Assembly (NCBI GenBank): GCA_017948555.1
Contig: JAFMYY010000024.1
Coordinates: 40,498-104,497, forward strand
Direction: 5' to 3'
Origin: Cesiribacteraceae bacterium YIM B00369
GTDB taxonomy: Bacteria; Bacteroidota; Bacteroidia; Cytophagales; Cyclobacteriaceae
DNA: 64,000 nt
A program made the translations under genes and the position numbers. The notes beneath the pieces were generated by a model. The model did not search any database and was not told the DNA's origin. It was given only the letters and a program-made list of their open reading frames with translations. Of this stretch, positions 53,902-61,849 are shown one piece after another. Positions within the stretch are counted from its first letter, which is position 1. Every line of letters starts with the position of its first letter.

Positions 53902-53929
53902 GAATTTCTGACTTAAAATTTACTGGTTC

Positions 53930-56371
53930 TTATTTTACAAACTTGCCGCTTAATACAGTACGGTCTTTCTTCACTGCTTTCAGCATATATAAGCCATTGG
54001 CAAGGTCACTTACAGGTATGCTGATGGTGCCATTGCTGTCTGCTTTAATAGTTCTCACAAGTACTCCCTGAGCAGAATATACATTAACAGTAACCAGCTC
54101 CTCTGCATTATTTAAGTTCAGGGAAGCGCTTCCGTTAACAGGGTTAGGGTAAATATCCACACCCTGCGCTGCAAGACCTGCAATTCCCGTAGCAGCCACA
54201 GTGGTAAAGTTGCTTACATCGCCCCGGATCTCGTTTTCGCCTCTTACAGCATCCACTCTCCAGTAGTACAGCCTGTCTACCTGAATATTTTCAGGGGTAT
54301 AGGAAGTTTCAGTGATACCATCTTCAACCAGAGATAGATTGTTTGAAGAAGTTCCCATATAAATTTTATAAGAATCTGCATTTCCTTCCCATGTAAGGGT
54401 AAGTCCTTCTGCTTCCACCATTGAATTGTTGGCCGGAGTCATATTGCTTACTTTAGCCAGCGGGCCGGAACCGGCAGCAGTGGTAAATGACCATTCAGTG
54501 CCTGCTTCTGTTCTGTTACCGTTGTGCGAATCCACTCTCCAGAAGTATTCAGTGGAAGGATCAAGATCAGTAAGGGTGTAGGTAGTGGAGGTAAGGCCAT
54601 CTTCTACAAGGGTAAGGTTACCAGTGGTGGTTCCTGTATAAAGGCTGAACGTTTCCCCATTGCCTTCCCAGCTGATTGTGGTTTCCACAGGATCCTGTCC
54701 GGTTGCATTATCTGCAGGAGCAGGAGATGTTGCCTGGGAAAGAGGACCGAAGCTGATGCCTGTCAACCTCATAATCTCATTCAGGTAAACCTGCTTGGCC
54801 TGTGCAGTAAGCGGGAAGAAGTTAACCACACCTGCAGCATCATTACCAAACCCAAAGTACGTTCTTTCTCCGGCAGGAGTTCCGCCGCCAGTATAAAATG
54901 GCTCATTTGCATCAAATCGAACAAACAGGTATGCGCCGGCGGCAGTAGTGGCATCGGCGGAAACCTGCGCTAAAACAGTTCCGTTTGTAGCTGCAGTAGG
55001 GGCATTTACATAATCATCAGGAGATATGGACCATGGCAGGGTGTTACCTTCCTCAAGTTCCGCATCAAAGAATACAATATCTTCTTCTTCCAGAACGTCT
55101 GCCACAACGGTTTCCCCGATAGTATTATTGTTTGTTAAACCTCCGGTAAAGTCAAAGAAACCAAGCAGATTGTTTCTTGTTGCCCACTGGTGGTTCAGGA
55201 TTACCGGAGTGGTAATGGTATTCCAGACAGCGACAGGAAAACCACCGCTGGAGCCGCCACGGCCGATAATTATTAGGTCAGCATTATTCAGCATATCGAT
55301 CTGTTCTGTACTTTCCAGTGTTATGTCTGCATTGTAGAATATATTAACAGTAAAACCATTAGCTCTTAACCAGTTGATTTGGGCATCGTCCTTGGTTGTT
55401 CCATCTTCTGCAGTTGGGGTAGCAAACACAATTGTTTTTCCATTTGGTTCTGCGTTTACACTAAGGGTAAATGTAGCAGTGCTTTCAGTACCGCATTCAT
55501 TTGTATAGGTAGCTACATAGTTTCCTACGTCTGCGGCCTCAATGTCAGCAAGGGTGATTTCCCTGGTTTCGGCAACAAAACCGTTCGGTCCTGTCCAGCT
55601 CCATTCTGTATTTTCAACATCAGGTCCGGGACCTAAAACTACTGTTTGTCCGGGATCAACAGAAACAAAGTTTCCCTCAGCCCAATCGCCACCATCTGTC
55701 TGGTAATTATGAACTATAGCAGTAGGCTCGCATAAGGTAACATTTAAGGTATATATTTCTGCAGGGCTTTCTCCGTCTTCAGGAGTTACAGTAAGTGTTA
55801 TAGCTGTTGGTGTTTCTTCATTAAGATCAACTTCACCAGCAGGGGCCTGTTCAATAGTGGCATTAGGATTTGTTGGAGTCGCAACAATTATGGCAGGGCT
55901 GCTTGCCACAGTTACATTGTAAGTCATGGTTGCAGGGTCAAAGTCTTCCACTGCAATGCCATTCACGGTAATACCGGTTAAAGTAGCATCTGCAGGATCC
56001 GGTGGAGCATTTACACTTACAGTGTATGTAATGGTGCTTGAGCATTCCGCACCGGTAACAGTTGCTATATACTCACCTGCCATATCCTGGGTGAAACTAC
56101 TGACTCTGGGATTTCTTGAATTTGCCGTGAATCCATTTGGTCCGGTCCATGTCCAGGTAAATCCTGCGTTAGGTTGAGGGCCAAAGTCAATGGACTGACC
56201 TGCGTCCACAGTAATTTCTGTCACCCCTCCGTTCCATCCGCTACTACCAACTATCTGGTGGTAAGCAACAACACCCTCACATTCTGTTGGTTCTTCTTCC
56301 TGAGCTACAGCGGCATTTAAGAAGCAGCACCAGACCAGTGCTAAACTGAGATAAAAGTAAATTTTCTTCAT
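53930..56371 (-). CDS. T9SS cargo: secreted multidomain protein with Ig-, cadherin- and FN3-like modules
   Basis: An 813-residue secreted protein. Signal peptide about 1-24; Ig-like module about 35-118 (WTGPNGFTANSRNP, GEYIATVT); cadherin-like beta-sandwich about 125-210 (LTGITVNGIAVEDFDPATM); second Ig-like module about 215-305. An alpha/beta domain spans about 310-540 (KTIVFATPTAEDG, QINWLRANGFTV, NADLIIIGRGGSSG), reminiscent of class I glutamine amidotransferase/ThuA-like folds, but with no clear catalytic triad. Two fibronectin-like modules span about 545-725. The T9SS type A sorting domain (about 730-813) includes VDIYPNPVNGSASL and ends in LSGKFVK. It probably acts in adhesion or polysaccharide binding. 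Confidence 0.9.
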   Translation of the reverse strand: MKKIYFYLSLALVWCCFLNAAVAQEEEPTECEGVVAYHQIVGSSGWNGGVTEITVDAGQSIDFGPQPNAGFTWTWTGPNGFTANSRNPRVSSFTQDMAGEYIATVTGAECSSTITYTVSVNAPPDPADATLTGITVNGIAVEDFDPATMTYNVTVASSPAIIVATPTNPNATIEQAPAGEVDLNEETPTAITLTVTPEDGESPAEIYTLNVTLCEPTAIVHNYQTDGGDWAEGNFVSVDPGQTVVLGPGPDVENTEWSWTGPNGFVAETREITLADIEAADVGNYVATYTNECGTESTATFTLSVNAEPNGKTIVFATPTAEDGTTKDDAQINWLRANGFTVNIFYNADITLESTEQIDMLNNADLIIIGRGGSSGGFPVAVWNTITTPVILNHQWATRNNLLGFFDFTGGLTNNNTIGETVVADVLEEEDIVFFDAELEEGNTLPWSISPDDYVNAPTAATNGTVLAQVSADATTAAGAYLFVRFDANEPFYTGGGTPAGERTYFGFGNDAAGVVNFFPLTAQAKQVYLNEIMRLTGISFGPLSQATSPAPADNATGQDPVETTISWEGNGETFSLYTGTTTGNLTLVEDGLTSTTYTLTDLDPSTEYFWRVDSHNGNRTEAGTEWSFTTAAGSGPLAKVSNMTPANNSMVEAEGLTLTWEGNADSYKIYMGTSSNNLSLVEDGITETSYTPENIQVDRLYYWRVDAVRGENEIRGDVSNFTTVAATGIAGLAAQGVDIYPNPVNGSASLNLNNAEELVTVNVYSAQGVLVRTIKADSNGTISIPVSDLANGLYMLKAVKKDRTVLSGKFVK

Positions 56372-56743
56372 AAAGTTTAAAATTTAATTAAAAGTGATTG
56401 GTTATAATTTTCAGATGTTCAAAAAAAAAGATTCATAGTGAAACAGTGAATAAAAATGCGTCTTTGCCCTTCATGAGGAAGAGTATTGGGATTTTACTGT
56501 TGCAACCGATTGAAAAGATATAAAAATAAACTTTTGTATGCAAGAAAATTAGTCTAAGCAGGGTGCTGTCCGGCATGAAAACGATGTCATCCTTTGTTAG
56601 TGCTTTACTTTTTTCATAGAACCAAAGAATATCCGGAAGGGGAGAGGGGGGTGCTGCAGAACTGCTGCGGCTAAATTTCCGAAGATCTTCTGTAGTGTAA
56701 ACCTATCAGGTTATGCTATAATGTTGAGCTGAGGCAAAAAAAA
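56372..56743. other. Spacer between the two T9SS cargo genes
   Basis: About 370 bases without a gene. It must hold the promoter of the 53.9-kb cargo gene. The 5' leaders of both cargo genes are alike just before the start codon (AATTTTAA, then CTTTATGAA), pointing to a shared origin. Confidence 0.4.
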
Positions 56744-56771
56744 AGAGGCTGCCTCAATCGAAGCAGCCTCT
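56744..56771 (-). terminator. Terminator of the second T9SS cargo gene (GAGGCTGC type)
   Basis: AGAGGCTGC (56744-56752) / GCAGCCTCT (56763-56771). Minus-strand T-run from the A-run at 56735-56743. The stem is identical to that at 53874-53901; only the loop differs. Confidence 0.9.
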
Positions 56772-56797
56772 GTATTTATTGATTAAGATTTACTTTC

Positions 56798-59338
56798 TTA
56801 TTTCACAAACTTACCGGTCAGCACAGAGCGGTCTTTCTTTACGGCTTTCAGTAAGTAAAGACCTTCAGGCAACTCAGTAACCGGGATGCTGATATTCCCG
56901 CTGTTACCGGCGCTGATGGTTTTAACCAGCACGCCCTGGTTTGTATAAACATTTACAGTTGCAATTTCCGCAGCATTGCTTAAGCTTACAGTGCTGAACC
57001 CATTTACAGGGTTAGGGTAAATGCTTACACCCTCAGCTGCTAAGCCTGCAATACCGGTAGGAGCCACTACAAAGTTGATGGTGTATCGCATTTCAGTACC
57101 ATCTGCAGCTGTTACTACAATAACATGCTCATTGTCGCCCTCAGTAAGTGCAATAGCACCTGTGCCATCTTCGCTGATGGTTGCTCCTGCTGCTGCAGTA
57201 CCATCTACAGTTACAGTTGTAGTGCCTGCAGGAAGCTGCATGGTGTAGGTTTGTGTAGCTGCGTCGAATCCTGTAATGGTGGTGCCATTAATAGTAAGGT
57301 CAGTAAGAGTTGCGTCCCCGGATGGAGTACCTGCTGTGGTAAATGACCATACCGGCCCTTCAACTGTTTCGGCACCTTCTGCCATTGCATCCACTCTCCA
57401 GAAGTATTCTGTTCCTCCCATAACATTGGCAGGAGAGAATGAGGTGGTGGTTAAGGCTTCGCCGTTTTCGGCAAGTGCCAGGTTGTCTTCTGAAGTTCCC
57501 CAGTACACATTGTATGTTTCAGCGTCGCCTTCCCATTCAAGTGTTAAATCTGCAGTTGCCACATTTTCCATTTCATCAGCAGGAGTCGGGTTGGATGGTG
57601 CAGAAACTGTTGGATCAGGATCTGTGCCGCCATCACCAGGTTCACCTGCCAGTCTCATGATTTCGGCGAGGTAAATAGTTTTAGCCTCATCTGTAAGAGG
57701 GAAGTAATTAATAATGTCTTCACCTGCTTCATTCTTTGTGTTATCATTACCAAATCCAAAGTAAACTCTTTCTCCTGCAGGAGTTTCCCCGCCGGTATAG
57801 AACGGCTGGTTCGCTGCAAAGCGAGCAAATAATATAGCTCCGGCAGGATCAGAATTATTGGCTGTTGCAAGAACTGTTGCATTGCCAGGGCTGGTTGCGT
57901 TTAAGTAATCATCCGGAGTATTAGACCATGGAAGTGTATTGCCTTCTCCTGGTGTAACCCCGGAAAAAACCTCATCATCTGGTGCCAGGATAGTAGCGGT
58001 CATTACCCCTATTGTTCCATCCGTATCATTCAGGTGGGCAGCTGATCCCTCGAACCAGTCAAGTCTGGCATTATCATTAAATGCTGCATATTGAGCATTT
58101 AGGATCATAGGAGCGGTAACTGCATTGAAAACTGCTTTTGAGTTAGCTAACTGACCGCTATTTCCACTACGGCCAATAATTACCAGATCTGCATTATTGA
58201 GTCTGTCAATATCACTCTGTTCTGTTATGCCGGTTTCTTCAAATAGGGTGGTTACATTATACCCTTCGGATCTTAGCCATTCAATCTGCTCGTTGTCCTT
58301 ATCATCATCTGTAACAAAAACAATAGTTTTTTCTTCAGTGCCAGTACCTGGATCAGTACCCGGATCAGTTGCATTTACTGTAATGGTAAAGTTAAGAATT
58401 CCCGTACAACCTTCGGCATTGGTAAAACTTGCTGAGTAAACACCACTCTGGTTGGCTGAGGTTATTTCAATCTCCGGATCCCTGGTGCTGGCCTCATAAC
58501 CATTAGGTCCTTCCCATTCCCAGTCTCCCTCTTCATCGTGCGGATGTGGCCCGAACTTTAATGTCTGTCCAACTTCAGCCGTGATAGTGGTTTCTTCCGG
58601 CCAGGTGGTGCCTCCGTCTAAAGTGTAATATGGAGTCATCTCAGAAGGAGTGCAGCTCGTTTCCCCATCATCATCACTCGTTGTTCCGGTAATTACTACA
58701 TTTTTGAGGTGTATGTATTTGTTAGCCCTTCCGGTAGTTTCCGAAGCATTATGCATCCAGGGATAAATTCTTAAATAAAGAGTTTCTCCTGTGCCTACTT
58801 CCTGATTGACAGTTGCAGTAACATTAACAAGCCCTAAAGGGGCTCCATTATCATCTGTGTCTGTATCTCTGGGTACGTTATTATTTTCCCCTCCGCTGCC
58901 ATTTACTATTTCGGTAGCATTTTCAAAAGACGGGTCGGTGGAGTAAAATGCTCTGGCGCTCATGTTGTTAGTGCCTGAAGAAGAAATGTCATATGAAAAT
59001 GACGTGGCTGTAAAAGCACTTCCGGCATGTGGAGAAACAATAAATTCAATATACACATCCTCTATCATTTCTGAATTGTCTGCAGGCCAGAGGTTATCTT
59101 CACCCCGCATTATCTGAACACGCTGGCTTCCTTCCAGGCCCCGAGTGGAGTGTGCTGCCATATTACTGACTGCCATATCGGCCGCTGATATGTTGCCTGT
59201 GGAAGTGGCTGTTAATGCGGCTTCGTCAGTTAACGGCCAGGTAGCTACCGCAGTACCATCCTGCGCAAGGGCTACATTAAAATTGACGAGACAGCAGAGG
59301 AGCAGTGCTGTACCGAACAAAAAGTAAATTCTTTTCAT
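56798..59338 (-). CDS. T9SS cargo: secreted multidomain protein, paralogue of the neighbouring cargo gene
   Basis: An 846-residue secreted protein. Signal peptide about 1-25; an N-terminal beta-sandwich about 28-215 (VYIEFIVSPHAGSAF, TLYLRIYPW) like those of polysaccharide-active proteins; an Ig-like module about 225-325 (EWEGPNGYEASTRDPEIEI). The same alpha/beta domain as in the neighbour follows (about 335-555: KTIVFVTDDDKDNEQIEWL, NADLVIIGRSGNSG). Then come an FN3-like module (about 570-665), a cadherin-like beta-sandwich (about 670-750) and a T9SS type A sorting domain (about 755-846: VSIYPNPVNGFSTV, ending LTGKFVK). The last 90 residues are highly similar to those of the paralogue. Confidence 0.9.
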   Translation of the reverse strand: MKRIYFLFGTALLLCCLVNFNVALAQDGTAVATWPLTDEAALTATSTGNISAADMAVSNMAAHSTRGLEGSQRVQIMRGEDNLWPADNSEMIEDVYIEFIVSPHAGSAFTATSFSYDISSSGTNNMSARAFYSTDPSFENATEIVNGSGGENNNVPRDTDTDDNGAPLGLVNVTATVNQEVGTGETLYLRIYPWMHNASETTGRANKYIHLKNVVITGTTSDDDGETSCTPSEMTPYYTLDGGTTWPEETTITAEVGQTLKFGPHPHDEEGDWEWEGPNGYEASTRDPEIEITSANQSGVYSASFTNAEGCTGILNFTITVNATDPGTDPGTGTEEKTIVFVTDDDKDNEQIEWLRSEGYNVTTLFEETGITEQSDIDRLNNADLVIIGRSGNSGQLANSKAVFNAVTAPMILNAQYAAFNDNARLDWFEGSAAHLNDTDGTIGVMTATILAPDDEVFSGVTPGEGNTLPWSNTPDDYLNATSPGNATVLATANNSDPAGAILFARFAANQPFYTGGETPAGERVYFGFGNDNTKNEAGEDIINYFPLTDEAKTIYLAEIMRLAGEPGDGGTDPDPTVSAPSNPTPADEMENVATADLTLEWEGDAETYNVYWGTSEDNLALAENGEALTTTSFSPANVMGGTEYFWRVDAMAEGAETVEGPVWSFTTAGTPSGDATLTDLTINGTTITGFDAATQTYTMQLPAGTTTVTVDGTAAAGATISEDGTGAIALTEGDNEHVIVVTAADGTEMRYTINFVVAPTGIAGLAAEGVSIYPNPVNGFSTVSLSNAAEIATVNVYTNQGVLVKTISAGNSGNISIPVTELPEGLYLLKAVKKDRSVLTGKFVK

Positions 59339-59736
59339 AAAGATTAAAATTTAGAGGTGTAAGAAAAAAAGGGTTAAAAAAATATTACAGTTAAAACAAT
59401 CGATTGCATAATTTATAAAACATATTTTTATATTCAAAATAAATGATAAGTAATTCATTTAATTTGCTTATTTTATGATTGTTCATATTCTGTTTTAAAG
59501 GGTAAAACAAGTGTATCAAGAAGGAAAACGTTATTTTTTATATGATCTGCCTGTGTTGGTTAATCCTTTGATTATGAGGGTGATTATGTTGTAAGATAAT
59601 TTTAATAATCGGAAAAATGATCTATTGTTTCACGAATAGTAAGATAGTTTCCGCTTACTTTAACGATTTTATGCGCAGGGGTATGGGGCCTTAAATTAAA
59701 AGGCAGGCGAATTAGCGGGGAGTGGAGAAAAAGCAA
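59339..59736. other. AT-rich spacer upstream of the second T9SS cargo gene
   Basis: About 400 bases, very AT-rich at 59375-59640, no gene-like frame. It must contain the promoter of the 56.8-kb cargo gene; no perfect TAnnTTTG was found on the minus strand. Confidence 0.4.
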
Positions 59737-59739
59737 TAA

Positions 59740-59780
59740 AAAAGAGGCTGTTCCAAAATTACTTCTGAGACAGCCTCTTT
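59740..59780 (-). terminator. Terminator of the epimerase gene (GAGGCTG type)
   Basis: AAAGAGGCTGT (59741-59751) pairs with ACAGCCTCTTT (59770-59780). Same core as the two cargo terminators but with a longer loop. It lies 26 bases after the epimerase stop. Confidence 0.85.
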
Positions 59781-59805
59781 TACCATTATATATGTTCAGG
59801 AATTT

Positions 59806-60729
59806 TTAAAATGCGTATTCCTTACGGAAAGCAAGCAGTTCTTCTTTTAAATTACCTTCCAGCTGGTAGGGGATGTGAGAGTACAGAAAAGTTTTTGGCT
59901 GAATCTTCAGTTCCCGTAGCTGCAGGTGCTGGTTTATAAAAATAAATTCGAGCTGCGGATAAATTTCTTTGAGCACATCCACAATGTCGAGTACCTGTAG
60001 ATTGCGGTCCACCAGGTTAAAGGTGCTTGAAGGGATTTCAGCATGAACCAGTTTTGCCAGCACTTCCTTTGCAGTGTCGATATGCAGGAAAGGTCTGGAT
60101 TGCTTTCCGCTGCCGTTTATGCGGATGCGGTTGTTAAAGTGGGCATCAAACATAAACCTGTTAATTACCCCGTCGAAACGCATGCTTTTATGATAGCCAA
60201 AAACATTTCCCAGCCGCACTACATAAGTAGGGATCTTTCCCTTCAGACGATCCACATGTTCCTCGCCACGCATTTTGGAAATCCCATACAGGGTTTTGGG
60301 GTTAATAATACCTGAGGTCTCATCAATAAGATTTGTGGAGCTTCCGTACACAGAAATGCTGCTGGTGAAGATGAATTTCTCCACATTGCTTTCCTCAATT
60401 GCATATACCAGTTCAGCGGTACCCCAGTGGTTTACCTGCTCATGCATATGCCCGGCGGTATTGGTGGCAGTAGTACTTATTTTTGCAGCCAGGTGATAAA
60501 CCACATTAACCTCCTCCACGCACTTTTTAAGCTTACGTGAATCGAGCAGGTCGCCATGAACAAAACGGATTTTATGCGCATTGCTATAATCCCTGCCAAT
60601 AAAGAAGTTATGATTGTTCCTGCTCAGGTTATCGTAAACAATTACTTCTTTTACCTTTTCGTCGTTAACTAACTGCTGTACAAGGGGCGTACCCACATAG
60701 CCGGCACCACCGGTCACTAGTATTTTCAT
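59806..60729 (-). CDS. NAD-dependent epimerase/dehydratase (extended SDR)
   Basis: A 307-residue extended short-chain dehydrogenase. The NAD-binding GGAGYVGTPL stands at about 7-16, with VYHLAAK (about 76-82), the catalytic serine segment FTSSISVYG and YGISK (Tyr-x-x-x-Lys, about 147-151). Such enzymes make nucleotide-activated sugars for surface polysaccharides; the substrate cannot be assigned. A heptad-repeat element lies directly upstream, between it and cysH, so the promoter must be within or beyond the repeat. Confidence 0.92.
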   Translation of the reverse strand: MKILVTGGAGYVGTPLVQQLVNDEKVKEVIVYDNLSRNNHNFFIGRDYSNAHKIRFVHGDLLDSRKLKKCVEEVNVVYHLAAKISTTATNTAGHMHEQVNHWGTAELVYAIEESNVEKFIFTSSISVYGSSTNLIDETSGIINPKTLYGISKMRGEEHVDRLKGKIPTYVVRLGNVFGYHKSMRFDGVINRFMFDAHFNNRIRINGSGKQSRPFLHIDTAKEVLAKLVHAEIPSSTFNLVDRNLQVLDIVDVLKEIYPQLEFIFINQHLQLRELKIQPKTFLYSHIPYQLEGNLKEELLAFRKEYAF

Positions 60730-60750
60730 GCTTTTTCTTTAAAACTTTTA

Positions 60751-60835
60751 TGGTGCCTGGTGCCTGGTGGCTGGTGCATGGATTGGAGTTAAACTAATTT
60801 ACCAGGCACTAACCACAAGCCACCAGCCACTAATC
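60751..60835. repeat. Heptad-repeat stem-loop (TGGTGCC type) between cysH and the epimerase gene
   Basis: Left arm: TGGTGCC, TGGTGCC, TGGTGGC, TGGTGCA, TGGATTG (60751-60785). Right arm: ACCAGGC, ACTAACC, ACAAGCC, ACCAGCC, ACTAATC (60801-60835). The arms are reverse-complementary (GCCTGGT against ACCAGGC) and the loop is about 15 bases. The unit sequence differs from the TGAGT type, but period, arm polarity and position right after a stop codon are the same. Confidence 0.85.
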
Positions 60836-60837
60836 AG

Positions 60838-61494
60838 CTATTTACTAACTAAATCTGTATGCAGGCCACACTCGGTTTTGTTGAGGCCGTACCAGCGGGC
60901 TTCGCGTTCCTGCATGTCGGGGTCGAGCCGGCGGGTACAAGGTTCGCAGCCAATGCTTGCATAGCCTTTGGAGTCCAGCGGATTCCTGGGCAGATCGTGC
61001 TCGCGAAGATACGCAAAGATTTTTCGTTTATCCCAATCCAGCATCGGATGAAAACGAACAGTTCCATGTGGAGCTTTTTGTTCCACCTGCATGGCACTCC
61101 TTGTCTGGCTCTGGTCTGCACGGATTCCGTTAATCCAGACGTCGTTTGAGCGCAGGATTATATCCATAGGCTGAGTCTTGTTCAGGTAGCAGCAATAGTC
61201 AGGGTCGGAGGTAAACAACAGCTTTCCTTCGGCATCCTTCTGCATGTATTTGGGAGTGGTGCTTTTCAGGTCGACAATCGGCAGGCCGAACTGCCTGCAA
61301 ATGTCCTGGGCAAAGCGAACGGTATCCGGAAAGTGGTAGCCTGTATTAATAAAGTATACAGGTATGGTATTATCTATCCTGCTCAGCAGATGCAGCAATA
61401 CAAGGCTGTGCGACTGGAAAGAGGATGTGGTGAACAGCTTCTTTCCTTCAGACTTGTACTGGTATATTTTATCGTGTATCTCGTTAATTTCCAT
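60838..61494 (-). CDS. cysH: Phosphoadenylyl-sulfate / adenylyl-sulfate reductase
   Basis: Reduces activated sulfate to sulfite in assimilation. The 218-residue protein has the PP-loop ATPase-like fold (TTSSFQSHSLVLLHLL). Four cysteines in DYCCYLNK and CEPC are typical of the [4Fe-4S] adenylyl-sulfate (APS) type, and the catalytic ECGLH motif is near the C-terminus. That favours APS over PAPS as substrate. ATG 61494 is chosen over an in-frame TTG at 61521, because the TTG lies inside a TACCTTTG promoter element. No cysD/N or sulfite reductase genes are nearby. Confidence 0.93.
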   Translation of the reverse strand: MEINEIHDKIYQYKSEGKKLFTTSSFQSHSLVLLHLLSRIDNTIPVYFINTGYHFPDTVRFAQDICRQFGLPIVDLKSTTPKYMQKDAEGKLLFTSDPDYCCYLNKTQPMDIILRSNDVWINGIRADQSQTRSAMQVEQKAPHGTVRFHPMLDWDKRKIFAYLREHDLPRNPLDSKGYASIGCEPCTRRLDPDMQEREARWYGLNKTECGLHTDLVSK

Positions 61495-61518
61495 TCGCTC
61501 TGTAATTAATGGTTGTGA

Positions 61519-61526
61519 CAAAGGTA
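61519..61526 (-). promoter_or_regulatory. -7 promoter element of cysH
   Basis: The minus strand reads TACCTTTG, a perfect TAnnTTTG, 24 bases before ATG 61494. An ATCTAT-TC-ATAGAT inverted repeat at 61573-61586 lies about 50 bases upstream and could be an operator. Confidence 0.5.
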
Positions 61527-61727
61527 AACCCTAAACTTCCATGATGCAGGTTTATAGACATAAAATTTATTTATCTATTCATAGATGCAGATAATAGAGG
61601 CCGGAAGGTTTAAAGTTTAAACAATGGATTGGATGGTTTTAGTTCAGGAGTATTTGTTTTATTGAGTCGTCCGGAGCTGCCGGATGTTGCGGAAAGCAGC
61701 AGGAAGCAAAATTAAAAAAAATATTAT

Positions 61728-61735
61728 TACTTTTG
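61728..61735 (+). promoter_or_regulatory. -7 promoter element of the CLC-F transcription unit
   Basis: TACTTTTG fits TAnnTTTG. Transcription would start near 61741, a few bases before the fluoride aptamer at 61755. Confidence 0.5.
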
Positions 61736-61753
61736 CTCCTGAATGAATTTTTA

Positions 61754-61849
61754 CGGCAATGGTGTCTGCCTTAAACCGCCTGGTTAATTGTCAGGATGAT
61801 GGCGCCTGTTAACAGTAATAGTTTTTTACTATAGCCTGACAATTAACCT
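61754..61849 (+). promoter_or_regulatory. Fluoride riboswitch (crcB motif) with expression platform
   Basis: P1 is GGCA (61755-61758) with TGCC (61767-61770), closing the loop ATGGTGTC. The conserved TTAAAC linker follows (61771-61776). A second stem is CCTG (61779-61782) with CAGG (61792-61795). Then GATGATGGCGCCTG matches the 3' strand, whose GGCGCC (61801-61806) pairs with GGTGTC of the loop (61761-61766, with two G-U pairs) as the pseudoknot. All core elements of the crcB motif are thus present, in front of a gene of the fluoride-exporting CLC class. The platform to 61848 can form an alternative 14-bp helix reaching the start codon. Confidence 0.85.

Noticed and set aside
53930..59338. 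Cargo gene pair as part of a polysaccharide utilisation locus
   Set aside because: No SusC/SusD pair, glycoside hydrolase or sigma/anti-sigma gene is adjacent.
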